DNA from: Rhineura floridana
Lineage: Eukaryota > Chordata > Lepidosauria > Squamata > Rhineuridae
Assembly (NCBI RefSeq): GCF_030035675.1
Contig: NC_084492.1
Coordinates: forward strand, 27,863,761-27,927,760
DNA: 64,000 nucleotides
Direction of reading: 5' to 3'
The notes below the pieces were generated by a model. That model had not been told where the DNA came from. It saw only the letters and a list, made by a program, of their open reading frames with translations, and searched no databases. Of this stretch, positions 22,346-33,452 are shown piece by piece. Every line of letters begins with the position of its first letter. Within the stretch, counting starts at the first letter, position 1. A program made the position numbers and the translations under genes.

Positions 22346-22979
22346 GGGCACCAGCCACCACAGTCCCAAGGCATAATGTCAGAGTACAGGTTAAGGGAGA
22401 TCTTTTGAGGTAGCAGGAGCATAAAAATAGCTGCATGGAAGCCCCTTTTTCTGCAAGATGGGCTTCCAGATGACTAGCTATTTCTTGTTGACTCTCAAGG
22501 GACAAGGCCTCAACACCGGCCCCAAGCAGCTTCACATTAAAGAGAAGATGGCGCTAACTTAGGCTGCTGCTTGTAGGCCTGAAAAGCCTGTTACCTTTTG
22601 TAAGGGTTATAAAATAAAGAAGGGATTGATGGGTGCATGCTGATCTGGCCCTCTGGTCGACAAGCAACGCACCTGGGTAAATTGCAGATTGGACATCTCG
22701 TGCAAATACCGACTTGCTTGTCATAGTTTCCTTCTTATTATAAACAGTGTCTTTGGCCTTGATGGTCCACAGAGGTCAAAAAAACATAATCAGGCCATTG
22801 CATCTCACAGCTTGCTTTATGGCCCTTAGTCATAGCTAGTTTCACTTCAGTGATTTCCCCCCATCTCTGCTTTAATTGACCTAATCTCCATACGGTTATC
22901 CCCCCCCATTGTCCTTTGGTTGCCTCTGCTCTTGTAAATCAGCAGTTATTTCTCATTGTACGTGTTTCTGGTTATCCAC
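22346..22979. other. non-repetitive stretch, no gene seen
   Basis: About 630 bp with no recognised element. Confidence 0.45.
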
Positions 22980-23250
22980 ACACTGGCTTCCTGTTTGGTG
23001 CAGACAAGTCCTTCTCCTTGCCTTCAAAGCCCTTGATGGACCTCTGTCTTACCTCTTTGCTCTTATAATCTAATACCTCTCTGCCTGTGACCTTTGCTTT
23101 TCCAACTCTACAACCCTCAGCTGCTTTTGAAGGTCTCCTGCTTCTTCAAAAAACTTCTCCTATCTTGCCGTTTGTGCCTGGAACCATCTCCATCAACACT
23201 GGCATGGTGCCATCTCAATTATGATCCCTCCCCAGTTTCCGGCTTTCCAA
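22980..23250 (+). mobile_element. degenerate LINE reverse transcriptase fragment
   Basis: Pieces such as LLLAFKALDG and SYLFALII, followed by FSNSTTLSCF, echo the LINE C-terminal block (FKALxGLAPxYLxxLI). Frames are broken and the clade cannot be settled. Confidence 0.4.
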
Positions 23251-23311
23251 AAATCCTGTCATACAGCCCCTGCAGGAACACCTCAGAACTCCAGAAGAAC
23301 GTGAGCAAAGG

Positions 23312-23938
23312 ATCAGGGAGAAATTTAATTTTGTTGGCATTTAAATTTGCACTTTCTGAAACAATATGAGAACCGAAACACAGTCATCCCTTGAAATTCA
23401 CATCCAAAATTTGCAGTACAGTTCTCCAGCCAATGTTTACAAAATTATTATTTTTATTTTATTCTGATTATTTATTAGATTTATGTAGTTGCTTGATACT
23501 CAAAGGTCTCCAGGCATGTTACAACAATGTTAAAACAAAAACAAATATATCACACAGTGAAAACAAAACCATAATTCACCAACAACACAACAACATTTCC
23601 ATGCACTGTAGGAAGCTTTAGAAGCATATTAATGACATACAACATCATCTCATCTCATCTGTACATATATTGAGGAAAATGTACATAAACATGAATATAT
23701 CTTGAAAATAACATACACAAATGTAGTATATTAGGAGAAACTGATTGCAAAAATGTGTACATTAGTCAAAGCTGCCTACAAAAATTTGTTTTTAGGAAAA
23801 ATTTGCACTAAAATGTTGAAACATTTTCATGAAGCTTAAAAAGAAATTCACAAATTGCTGCAGAAATGTGGAGAACTGAATTTAAGAATGGAAAAATGAG
23901 AAACAGAGAGAAATGAAACTGACAGATCTTTCCATCCC
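23312..23938 (+). mobile_element. hAT family A interrupted by a LINE tail
   Basis: Left part 23312-23448 and right part about 23640-23938 (ending gatctttccatcccta) carry family A blocks in order; the extra roughly 190 bp between them is a LINE tail. Confidence 0.83.
23449..23640 (-). mobile_element. LINE 3' tail inserted in hAT
   Basis: ttattagatttatgtagttgc, ctcaaaggtctccaggc, then an A-rich run reads in reverse as a LINE 3' UTR. L2-like by the tail design. Confidence 0.55.
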
Positions 23939-24184
23939 TAACTTCAACAAGGTTCTTCTTCTTCCCATCTAGCAGGATCCCGTGGCCAGTCTGGGTGAGC
24001 AGAATGACTCACCGTCCTTTGGACAACAGAGGCATTCACAGTATGGTCTACATGATGTCACCTCTCTTAACTGCCTTCAGTCCCTCCTCAAAATCCAGTT
24101 TGTCCATCAAGGCTGTGATACACTCCTTAAGTTTCCATGGCACACTGTAAAGAAGGCACATCCACAGCACAGACTTAAATTGGT

Positions 24185-24345
24185 TTAACAATCCATCCTT
24201 TTCCCGAGGGAACTCTGGGGACTGTAGTTCTGTGAGAGGGATAGGAGCTGCCTAACAATTCCCAGGACCCAACTGTAATAAACTACAGTTCCAAGGACTT
24301 GGGCTGGGGGGGGGGCGACCATGAGTGTTAAAAGTAGCATAAAAT
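24185..24345. mobile_element. palindromic family D, partial
   Basis: Core blocks gggactgtagttctgtgaga and aaactacagttccaaggact are present; the outer arms are eroded. Confidence 0.6.
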
Positions 24346-24351
24346 CAATAT

Positions 24352-24567
24352 CTATCTGTTTATTACATTTATATCCCATCTTTCCTCCAAAGAGTCAAGG
24401 TGGCATACAAATCACTCCTGATTCTATCCTCACAACAACTCTGTGAGGTAGGTTAGGCTGAGAGACAGAAACTAGCCCAAGGCCACCCAGTGAGCTTCAT
24501 GACTGAGTGGGGATTTGAACCATGGTTTCCCAGGACTCAGTCTGACACTGTAACCATACACCACACT
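24352..24567 (-). mobile_element. tRNA SINE with L2-type tail, full length
   Basis: Reverse strand: head aagtgtggtgtatggtt, B box ggttcaaatcc, gtcatgaagctcactggg, ctcagcctaacctacc, then the tail gaaagatgggatataaatgt, aataa. Confidence 0.9.
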
Positions 24568-24708
24568 TAGTGCCAGCTGGTGGCTCCATGTCAGTGGGGT
24601 GGTAGAATCCTCTCTGGGTTTTAGTTCAAACTCAAGGAGCTGTCCAAGATGCTTTTACCTCGAGCAGATTCCACTGCCCCACTGACACGAAGTCACCAGC
24701 CACTACTG
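24568..24708. mobile_element. palindromic hAT element inserted at a SINE head
   Basis: 141 bp, arms ccatgtcagtggggtggt and gccccactgacacgaagt, outer ends tagtgccagctggtgg and ccagccactactg. Exact 8-bp duplication accacact at 24560-24567 and 24709-24716, the left copy being part of the SINE's promoter head. Confidence 0.88.
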
Positions 24709-24716
24709 ACCACACT

Positions 24717-25271
24717 GTATACTGAAACATTATCTTTTTGTTCTCCCTTGTTAACAACATATTTCGGCTCTGAAGTGACCCGATCATTCTCAGCCACTCC
24801 TAACTGCGGTTAATCTGAATTCTATTCCACGACTTTCCAGTTTCCTGTATATGTTGGTGGTGTTCAAAACCCGAGTATGTCAAGTGTAAATTGCTTGAGG
24901 GGCTTTCTCTATCAGATGATCGCTGGGAACTCCTTTTGTTATTTGCTAACTTATAACCTGTTTGTTTAGCATTTCTTCTCCAGCGATGAGCTTTGGAACA
25001 GCCCCCGATCGTGTTAGCTGCAGAGCCCAACCAGAAGCATGAAGTGTGCACTTATTTCCGCAGCCCCTTGGCAATTTTCATGGCAGTCAGCGCTGCCAAA
25101 TTTCCCCTGCGATGCAAGTTAACAGCCAGGTATTTGTAGAAATCTCATTTGTCTGTGTAAGTATTGGTTCAGCTATTGATATGCACTTGGCTTGCACTGC
25201 TCGTCTGGGCTTGCCTCTTGATATTTTCCCACCCTGTCTGACTTTCGTCACGATATATACATAACCCTATT
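24717..25271. other. non-repetitive stretch, conserved-element candidate
   Basis: About 550 bp of complex sequence without repeats or long frames. Confidence 0.4.
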
Positions 25272-25801
25272 GCAAGAATGGGGCAACCTCAAACCTTGGG
25301 GGCCAAATTCAGTCTCCCAGGCTCTACCTCAGAACTCTTCCCAGGTCACACCCCAGACTGGCCCTGCTTTGCATCCTCCTAGAGTGTTTTTGCTTGGCTG
25401 CAATATGTCCTTCTTTGCATTTCTTGCTTGCCTGTTGTTGTTATTTGTTGTTGTTATGTGCCTTCAAGTCGATTATGACTTATGGCGACTCTATGAATCA
25501 GTGACCTCCAATAGCATCTGTCATGAACCACCCTGTTCAGATCCTGTAAGTTCAGGTCTGTGGTTTCCTTTATGGAATCAACCCATCTCTTGTTTGGTCT
25601 TCTTCTTTTTCTGCTCCCTTCTGTTTTCCCCAGCATTATTGTCTTTTCTAGTGAATCAACCCTACTGTACAAACGGCAAAGTTTACATTTGTTGCTCTGC
25701 CCACTTTTGCCTCTGGCCCTGCCCACCACTGGAATATGGCCCTTGGAAGATTGCCTAGAAGGGAATGTGGCTCTCAGGCTGAAAAAGGTTTCCCACTCTT
25801 G
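25272..25801 (+). mobile_element. hAT family B interrupted by BovB
   Basis: Left half 25272-25436 and right half 25669-25801 (from tactgtacaaacggcaaag to tttcccactcttg) are ordered family B sequence. The middle is a BovB end on the opposite strand. Confidence 0.88.
25437..25668 (-). mobile_element. RTE/BovB LINE 3' end inserted in hAT
   Basis: Minus-strand frame reads VDSLEKTIMLGKTEGSRKRR, RPNKRWVDSIKETTDL and IHRVAISHN. The tail ataagtcataatcgacttga, aggcacataac, ends in a (CAA)n run. Confidence 0.93.
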
Positions 25802-26014
25802 TCCTACTTGCTAGTCCATTGACACTCCATAAGATTTATTTCTTTGATTTATATTCTATCTAAAGGATATGATTTATATCTTAGCTAAAGCTCTCAAAAT
25901 GGCTCATGGTTACATTTTTTTTGGGGGGGGGAGGAAGGGACTCTTGGTCTCCCCAAATGGAAAGCATGGGGAATTTCAGCCACCAGGTCTACCCACTGGA
26001 AATGGACCTGGTGT

Positions 26015-26271
26015 CTCATTCATATTTTGCAGTGGTTACTGCTGGGCTGTGAAGCAGGCTGGTGTGAGCTGAGGGGAGGATACTAGGAGCCACAGGACAA
26101 ACCAGCCAGTAGTCCAGATGAAAGAGCAATTCAGAACTGCAGACCCAATCAGGAGGCAGGACTGAGGAGCAAGCCAGACACCAGAACTGGAGCATAACCA
26201 TGGATGCAGGAACACGCCAGAGCTCTGGAAAACTCTGTTGCGCAAGCAAGGTTCACCTGCAGCAGGAAGCT
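26015..26271. repeat. unclassified dispersed repeat, copy 1
   Basis: A string of accagaactggag-like phrases ending in ctctgttgcgcaagcaaggt. The end resembles 40600-40660 (ccttgttgctcaagcaaagc), suggesting one old family. No ends or coding parts are visible. Confidence 0.45.
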
Positions 26272-26508
26272 TGTTTATTTATTTATTATTACATTGATAT
26301 CCCCACCTTTCCTCCTAGGAGCTCATACTGGCCTATGTGGCTCTTCCTCCTCCATTTCATCCAACCAACAACCCTGTGAGCTAGCATAGGTTGAGCGATA
26401 GTGATTGGCCCAAGGTGACCCAGTGAGCTTCAAGGCTGAGTGGAGATATGAACCCTGGTCTCCCAGGTCCCAGTCTGATACTCTAACCACTACATCAGGC
26501 TGGCTTAG
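26272..26508 (-). mobile_element. tRNA SINE with L2-type tail, full length
   Basis: Reverse strand: head agcctgatgtagtggttag, B-box region gggttcatatc, gccttgaagctcactggg, then gaaaggtggggatatcaatg and (AATA)n. Confidence 0.9.
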
Positions 26509-26959
26509 TCTCGTACACTCCCCATCCATCAGGATCCAGCCTGGCTGGGTGGCACTCATAGCAGGGCCTTACCAGAAATTATGAGAGCCCTGGAGGAAAC
26601 AAAGCAATGGTGACATTCCTTTGTAGATGTAAACAGGTTGAGACTTCAGTCGGAAGGATGACAACTGAACCTTGTGGGTTTTTTAAATCCTTGCTTTTCC
26701 ATACCGTAAAAAAAGTGCTGTTTTCATTTGTGGGTTATCTGTTTGGGTGAGTCCCCAGTAATGTGTTTTATCACACTGCTTTTACAGCCATCTGCTTGCA
26801 CTGCTGGATTTTGGATTTCCTTGCATGTTTGCAGAAGGAGTTTGTTTACATTTTTCTCCTGATTTGTCTACTTTTCCTGCTCTCCCCAGGGGTTTTCCTT
26901 TTGTGATTGTTGTTGTTGGTCTTGCATTCAGCTGCCAGTGATTCCCTCTTGAATACTCC
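26509..26959. other. non-repetitive stretch, no gene seen
   Basis: About 450 bp. The right end may still be Penelope-like element upstream of 26960, but nothing identifies it. Confidence 0.4.
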
Positions 26960-27945
26960 CAATTTCTTCTCTGCAAATGCGAGATTCTCTGAAGAATCAA
27001 AACCAAAAGCAGAAAGTGGCAAGCATCCAAAAAGCCAAGAACAAACTCTGTCATCTTACATGTAAATCTGCAATAGGCACAATGCCCACAGGGATGATGA
27101 GCTGTAGGTGCACTTGTGCCCGGTATGGTGTTGAAAACTGGGTGATTGTTGTCCCTAAATTCACTTCTAATCAAAATACCCCTCATGTTTGTTAACGCTG
27201 TCAATCACCAAAAATACACTTTGAATAAATTTTCTGCCAATGTCATTTATGTGATTCAGTGCAGTTGCCAAAAATTTTATATAGACCAAACATCAAGGAA
27301 TGTCAAAAGATGTATAGGGGAACAACTCAGCAATATAAAAAACAAGAGATCTGGGGCCCCCTTGGTAGAGCATTTTATAAGATGTCATCATTCCTTTGCC
27401 AATTTGGGTTTTCAGAAAAAATAAGTGTGGAAAAAACGAATGTTTTATTAAGGAGAGAAATAGCTTGGATTTTGGAACTAAAAACGCTGAACCTGGTGGT
27501 CTCAATGAGGGGTTAGAATTTCTTCTGCTATGAATTTTAACAAATATCGATGATCCCTCTCACATTCTTTTTCCTCAGTTGCACATAATTCCCCTATGTT
27601 TAATTGGTTACACAGGAATTAAGAGACTTAGGGATGTATATACATAAGCACGCTCATGTGAATTCTTCTTTGTGGTTGTCTATCATTTCAAGCAATTTTG
27701 CTAGAAAAGAATATTGCAGACCAGTCCATGTAAGTTAAAAAAAAGTTTTGTACAGATTAGTTATGTAGAATATGATTTCATGCTGTAAATCATTTTGTGT
27801 TATATATGTAATAATGTTGTGTGTCCTTGCAATTTTATTTATAGCCCCTGACAAAGGTCAGACAACGTAGTGGCCGAAATGCATTGGGCTTTTTAAAAAA
27901 AATAAACGCCACATTTTTCAGCATCTTGGGGTTCCCCCTTTTTTA
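26960..27945 (+). mobile_element. Penelope-like element 3' part with GIY-YIG domain
   Basis: Frame 27146-27424 includes VIYVIQCSCQKFYIDQTSR and LSNIKNKRSGAPLVEHF, the GIY-YIG endonuclease signature that follows the reverse transcriptase in Penelope-like elements. Further 3', cccctgacaaaggtcag and gtggccgaaatgcattggg resemble the 3' ends of this group. The reverse transcriptase itself is not recognisable and the copy is degenerate. Orientation is plus. Confidence 0.78.
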
Positions 27946-28276
27946 ATTCTTGTCTTCTCTGAAGAAGAGCATCAAATGTTTTTGAAGAGATGCAAACCTT
28001 AGGTGGGATAGAGTGTAATGGAAGGCTTGCTGCTAGAAATGGCATCCCTGTGTCATGTTGTCACCAAACAACCTATAGAGGCTAATAAAGACATCCTGTG
28101 CTGTGACATAATCATGTAGTCACTTTTCCTCGCCAGTGACAGCCCATGATGTACAGAGGGAATGGGAAAAAATTCAGAGTTCAATGATGACATGCCATAA
28201 GGTGAGTTTTTTTTTTATTATGGGGTGGGGAGAACTATTATTGGCAGCAGCTCAGTGTCTTCTGCAACATCTCTTC
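27946..28276. other. non-repetitive stretch, no gene seen
   Basis: About 330 bp, nothing recognised. Confidence 0.45.
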
Positions 28277-29066
28277 CAGGAATGAGGAACCTCAGGACTG
28301 GGGGCTGAATGTGGCCCTCCAGGCCTGTCTATCTGGCCCTTGGGTCTCTTTCAAGGCCCCACGCCCTCTTGAACCATGCTCCTCACTGGTCCTACTTTGC
28401 AAGCCCCTTGAATGCATGGCATTGAGAAAGTGGATAGAGAAAAGTTTTTCTCCTTCTCTCATAATACTAGAACTCATGGACATTCAAAGAAGCTGAATGT
28501 TGGAAGATTCAGGACAGACAAAAGGAAGTACTTCTTTACTCAGCGCATAGTTAAACTATGGAATTTGCTCCCACAAGATGCAGTAATGGCCACCAGTTTG
28601 GATGGCTTTAAAAGAAGATTAGACAAATTCATGGAGGACAGGGCTATCAATGGCTACTAGCCATGATGGCTGTGCTCTGCCACCCTAGTCAGAGGCAGTA
28701 AGTTTCTGAAAACCAGTTGCTGGAAGCCTCAGGAGGAGAGAGTGTTCTTGCACTCAGGTCCTGCTTGCGGGCTTCCCCCAGGCAACTGGTTGGCCACTGT
28801 GAGAACAGGATGCTGGACTAGATGGGCCACTAGCCTGATCCAGCAGGCTCTTCTTATGTTCTTATGAGTGTTTTTGCCAGGCTGAAATGTGTTCTTGAAC
28901 TTTAATAAGGCTGTTTGGTTGCCCGGATGGAGAAGAGAGAACAATGTGTGAGGAAGCTAGGCAATTAAAGTATATATTCATTGCTCCACCCACCACTGGC
29001 ACATGCCTCCAAGAAGGTGGTCCAGAAGGTATGGAGCTCTCAGGCAGAAAAAGGTTCCTGAGCCCT
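28277..29066 (+). mobile_element. hAT family B interrupted by CR1/L3
   Basis: Left part 28277-28412 begins caggaatgaggaacctcagg. The right part resumes at 28867 with gagtgtttttgccaggctg exactly where family B should continue, and ends gaaaaaggttcctga. Confidence 0.9.
28413..28866 (+). mobile_element. CR1/L3 LINE 3' end, young copy
   Basis: Frame 28412-28660 (82 codons) matches the C-terminus of the 731-codon frame at all but three residues (F/L, H/R, K/R). The UTR is also nearly identical, ending tatgttcttatg. It splits a hAT element, with gaatg and gagtg at the two junctions. 5' truncation near MHGIEKVD. Confidence 0.95.
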
Positions 29067-29239
29067 TTTTTTTTCACAAAGCCAGCGGCTGAGTTCCCCA
29101 GGATCATTACGATCGGTACTATTTTATGGTCAGTAAAATATTCATGCATAAGGATTTTAAACAGTCGTTCTCAAAGAGTTGATCAGAAACCACAATTGGA
29201 TAGAAAGCAGTCTTTTTTAAATTGCTTTTTAAAAATGTG

Positions 29240-29332
29240 TTTTTACATTTTTTAATATTTGTTTGTAATATTTTTAATTGTTGTAAACTGCCCAGAGAGC
29301 TTCGGCTATGGGGCGGTATATAAATACAAATT
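29240..29332 (+). mobile_element. L2-type LINE 3' tail
   Basis: gttgtaaactgcccagagag, cttcggctatggggcggt, then atataaatac. It abuts the oppositely oriented LINE end at 29333. Confidence 0.78.
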
Positions 29333-30300
29333 ATCAAATTCTTTATTGCATAGTCCACAGACCTCCGCAATCGAACGAATAAAACATACATACAATAAAA
29401 CATAACAGCAACAATGCATAAAATCAGGACTTAGGCTTAACCAAGTTCTTCCTTATCTGCATGGCCTGAGTTAAAAATTTGCCTACACATAAGGTAACAG
29501 ATTTATCGGAGCCCTGAAGAAGAACAGTTAAAAGTGTATTTTTAGACCGACCTGGAAAGGATAAAAGAATAGGAGATAAAAGATCGTTTCTGAGACAATC
29601 ATAAAATTTACAGTAAAATAGGACATGCGAGACGGTCTCAATCTCTTGTACGTTACATGGGCAGTACCTGAGGTTTCTGGGGTCTTATCAAACCTACCCT
29701 CGAGAAGTCTTGACGGGAGGGCATCAAAGCGAGCCAAAGTAAAAGCCCTCCTGTATTTTGGGATGGTAAGCCAGTATAAGTAACGCATCCCATCGGCATG
29801 AGGTAAAACACTCAGGCCCAACGCCCGAGGAGAGCAAGGGCCGGATGCCTTAACCAAAAGCTCTTCATTGTCAATATCTGTTAATCTGCGTTTTACCAGA
29901 GCCTTGGCTGCTGTAAATTTCATGTTTAATAGTTCTAGAGGGGAGAAACCAGCTAAAAGAACTTTTTCCATGACCAATTTGGGCCATGCAACGTTAAAAA
30001 GAGGGTTTAAAACTCGCCTAGCATAGGATTCAGGGGGGAGTATGGAAGAACAGCGGAGCCAGAAATACAATAAATACAATAAATAATAATAATAAATAAT
30101 TTGTGGACAGGTTAACCAAGGGATAATAGAAGTGCTAATCTTTTGCTCCAAATAATTTTGACGGTGAGTGACACGAATCCATGCTGCTCTGCCAAACTGC
30201 TGGAGTTGACTGCAACATTTGAAACCCACAACCAACATTCCACAATCTGCTTTGGGCACATGCAGTGAGGTCTTATCCACCATCCAGAATCATGTGGTCA
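29333..30300 (-). mobile_element. LINE ORF2 C-terminus, unclassified clade
   Basis: Minus-strand translation contains YLYWLTIPKYRRAFTLARFD, ALPSRLLEG, and in a neighbouring frame ETVSHVLFYCKFYD: a cysteine/histidine motif like the zinc-binding block downstream of some LINE reverse transcriptases. The 3' end is gtggactatgcaataaagaa. A TAATAA-rich insertion near 30060-30100 and at least one frameshift interrupt it. It differs from the CR1/L3, L2 and BovB ends here. Confidence 0.65.
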
Positions 30301-30383
30301 TTCACAAACTTATCGACCTCCATCTTTGTCCTTAACTCCAGATCTTTTATAGTCAAGCCACATAGCAACAGTCCAATACAGAT

Positions 30384-30749
30384 TAGGGATAGAGTGATCA
30401 GTCTGTTTCTGGTCTGTGTCAGTTTTGCACATGTTTACATGTTTTGTCCCATTTCTGCATAATTCTGATTTTCTAGGGGGAAAAAACAGCAAAGAAAAAA
30501 AGAATGAACATTCACACGTTGCCCTAAAATAATCATTTTTGTACCCATTTCAACCTAAGGTATGCACTTTTACATGCATTTTATCATACAGTAGGCAGTT
30601 TTTTATGCATTTTTGTAAATTTTGTTTAAGCTGAGGACTGTTAAAAGGAAGGAAAACTTGTGTTCTGATCCATGTACTAGTCTGGGAAGTGAGAATCAAG
30701 CTGGTTCATGTAAAAAATATGGGATGAGTGAAATCTGTCAGTGTCCCTA
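30384..30749 (-). mobile_element. hAT-like element related to family A
   Basis: Starts tagggata, ends gtcagtgtcccta, interior with catttttgtacccattt, gcatttttgtaaattttg. 366 bp; flanks do not show an exact duplication. Confidence 0.65.
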
Positions 30750-31788
30750 ATAGATCTTTGAGAATATCCACCACTTATTCCTTACCATGATGAAAACTTT
30801 TCACTTATTCCTTCCATCTGCTTCCTGTTCCCTTTCATACGCACATAACTTCATTTCTGTACAATCCTTAAAAAAGCACTGCCAATTATCTGAACTTTTG
30901 ATTTATTTTAAATGTTTTGACGGTCTTCTAGACTAAACTGATGAAAGTCTGATGTTAAGTTGCGATCTATTCATATTTTTTTGCTAAAAAACATCCCACC
31001 TCCACCCATGCTGAAAAATCAGCAACGATGACTAAGAATGACTTTCAACACTTTTAAAATTCTGTAATGTGCAGTTCTTAATCTCTCCCCCCCCACACAC
31101 CGCTTTTTGCACAGGATATCATTGATTCACTTGGCACCTCTCAGAATAACAGAATTCTGGCATCTAATAATACGCGGCTATTCCTGTCATTCCAAAATGA
31201 TCCCAGATGGACATATCAAATCAGCTCCCAGCCCATCCTTGCTTCATTTATATTCTTTAATAAGTGAATATTGGACATCAGTCCGTGCTTTCTGTCAGAT
31301 CTGTTTGTCTGCTGTTTTTAATGCTTTTTCGGAATCCAGAGAGAAATCTCTGTTGAACTGTCAGCATGTGTAACTCTCCCCTCCTCTGCAAAAAAAAGCT
31401 TACCCAACACTCCAAAAGGCAGAGCAATTAAAACATCACACTTCCTTTAGCCTCTTTTTTGCCCTACTGCTACATGGAGGTAGGACATTTTCAAAAATAA
31501 TAAAGCAGAACTGCTTAGCACAGGAAAACCCATACAGAACAACCCCAACTTCCTTTCCGCAAGTAAGTCAAACTAGATGGTGTGGTGACAGGGACTCTTC
31601 ATGTGTTCACCTCAATTGTACATAAAGCAGGGGAGCTGGAGTTTTAGAGTGCAATCCAAACCCAAGATCCGCCAGGGTGAGAGAGTTTGGATTCAGCGCA
31701 ACTTGTACTTTCCCAGCTAAGCCAGGGCTTTGCTGCTGAAAGTCTCTCATTCTAGTTGAGTTGGAGATATGCCAATATACACTGGGAT
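30750..31788. other. mostly non-repetitive, conserved-element candidate
   Basis: About 1 kb. 30890-31450 is complex unique DNA. From about 31640 the sequence may be an old DNA transposon (agtgcaatccaaac) into which the next hAT inserted, its other half perhaps at 32229-32300. Confidence 0.4.
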
Positions 31789-32228
31789 TAAGGATGGGCA
31801 ATAGATTCAATTCAGTTCACATTAAAGCTGAATCGATCAAATTCGCACTTTCTGAGACAATATTAGAACTGTAACATAGCTGTTCTTCAAAATTCGCACT
31901 TATCAGAATTATGTCATTTTCCAATCAAGCAGTGTTTACCAAAAGGCATATATTAGGGGACAGTGTTCACAAAATGAATATATTTGGTGAAAATAACATT
32001 CGAAAATGCATTATATTAGGATAAATTGCTTGCAGAAATGTGTACATTAGTCATAAATACAAAAATGTATTTATTAGGAGAAATTCACACTAAAATGCTA
32101 AAGAATTTTCATGAGGATTTCTTTAAAAAAAACACCCTCAAATTGCTGCAGAAATGTGGAGAACTAAATTTAAGATTAGACAAATGAGAAACTGAGATAA
32201 TGGAAATTGACAGATCATTCTATCCTTA
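31789..32228 (+). mobile_element. hAT family A, full length
   Basis: 440 bp, ends taaggatgggc and ctatcctta, all family A blocks in order. Flanking duplication too eroded to claim. Confidence 0.87.
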
Positions 32229-32435
32229 GCTGGGGCCCAGTGGACAGAACTGAAGCTGGTGTAACTTACACCAGTGTAAGTCCCCCAAAACAGGCATTTT
32301 TGGGTGTTGCAAGGATGGGATGGGGCAAGGAGGGACTCACACTTCTTCCAAAGCCTGTTCAGCTCAATTATATGACCTAGGACCCAATACTCAAAACTCA
32401 GGCCCAATTCATCTGCCAGCTCAGTCATTAGTAAT

Positions 32436-32500
32436 TGTTGTAAACCACCCAGAGAGCTTCGGCTATGGGGCAGTATGCAAATGCAATTTTAAAAAAAATC
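32436..32500 (+). mobile_element. L2-type LINE 3' tail, short
   Basis: ttgtaaaccacccagagagc, ttcggctatggggcagta, then tgcaaatgcaa. Nearly the same as 29240-29332. Confidence 0.75.
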
Positions 32501-32614
32501 AGTAGTGCCTCCAAGAGTTTCCTGAATGGAGTTTGGAATAGCGGTAGCCTATTCCAGCTTCTTATATTTATAGTTATTGCAGCTTCCTATGGATTGCTGT
32601 GCTAATTTAATAAA

Positions 32615-32748
32615 CAGATAGGAAACTTGTGGTCCTCCAGATGTTGTTGGACTATCATTACCATTGTCCCTGACCATTGGCCATCCTGGCTGGGGCTGCT
32701 GGAAGTTTAGAGTCCAAGATCCGCAGGGTTCCAGGGTTCCCATTCCTG
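32615..32748. mobile_element. short palindromic hAT element
   Basis: Ends cagataggaaac and ttcccattcctg with the ctccagatgttgttggacta arm; the second arm is eroded. Confidence 0.8.
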
Positions 32749-32802
32749 CTTTAACAGTAAAAGGGCTACCACTAGAGCAACAGCAGGAGAGGGCAATTGC
32801 CC

Positions 32803-32965
32803 ATATAGGGAAGAGCCATAGCTCAGTTCCAGTGCATCTACTTTGTATTCAGACGATCTCAGGTTCAACCCCAAGTGTCTCCAGGTACGGCTGGGAGAGA
32901 TCCCTGTCTGATATTCTGGAAAACCATTGCCAGTCCTTGTAGACTTATTCTTTATAGATCCAGTA
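32803..32965 (+). mobile_element. tRNA-Ala-like SINE
   Basis: gggaagagccatagctcagt, B box ggttcaacccc, tctccaggtacggctggga. The CR1-like tail is decayed. Confidence 0.82.
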
Positions 32966-33034
32966 GGTCACTACATTGTGGGAAAGCTTCTTCTTCAAGT
33001 TCCAAAGATAGTAGAATCCCACTCTATAATAACT

Positions 33035-33305
33035 CAGACCAGCACTTTTAGTATGGCTGTCCCTGTTCTGTGGTTATGACAGGTGCCCACTACCTGCACA
33101 TTCCAGAAACAACTGAAGACATTTTTTGTTCTGATGAGTTTTCCCAGCTGGCTAGATATGTATCTGCCATGGGTGTCTACTTTGCTTTGTTTTTAAATGT
33201 ATCTGCAATTATTTTGTGTGTTTTTTAAAAAAAAAATAGCTGTTTTTATTGTATTTGTACATTGCCTTGAGACATGTCTGGCAGGTGAGTAATTGATCAA
33301 TTAAT
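33035..33305 (+). mobile_element. L2-type LINE 3' end
   Basis: FQKQLKTFFVLMSFPSW is an L2-type C-terminal block; the UTR ends with tacattgccttgagacatg. 5'-truncated. Confidence 0.6.
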
Positions 33306-33344
33306 ATTACTGGACAATATTGAATCAGTTTCCCAGGTTTCCAT

Positions 33345-33452
33345 GATTAGCATACAGGCTTCCTGTAGGCATCTGGTTGGCCACTATGGAGAACAGGATT
33401 CTGGGCTTGATGGACCTTCATTCTGATCCAGCAAAGTTCTTCTTATGTTCAT
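33345..33452 (+). mobile_element. CR1/L3 LINE 3' tail
   Basis: ggcatctggttggccac through ctgatccagcaaagttc to ttatgttcata. Short and old. Confidence 0.85.

Noticed and set aside
25270-25758. 162-codon plus-strand frame
   Set aside because: It runs through hAT family B and antisense across an inserted BovB end.
26782-27204. 140-codon minus-strand frame
   Set aside because: Antisense to the Penelope-like element, with no protein similarity.
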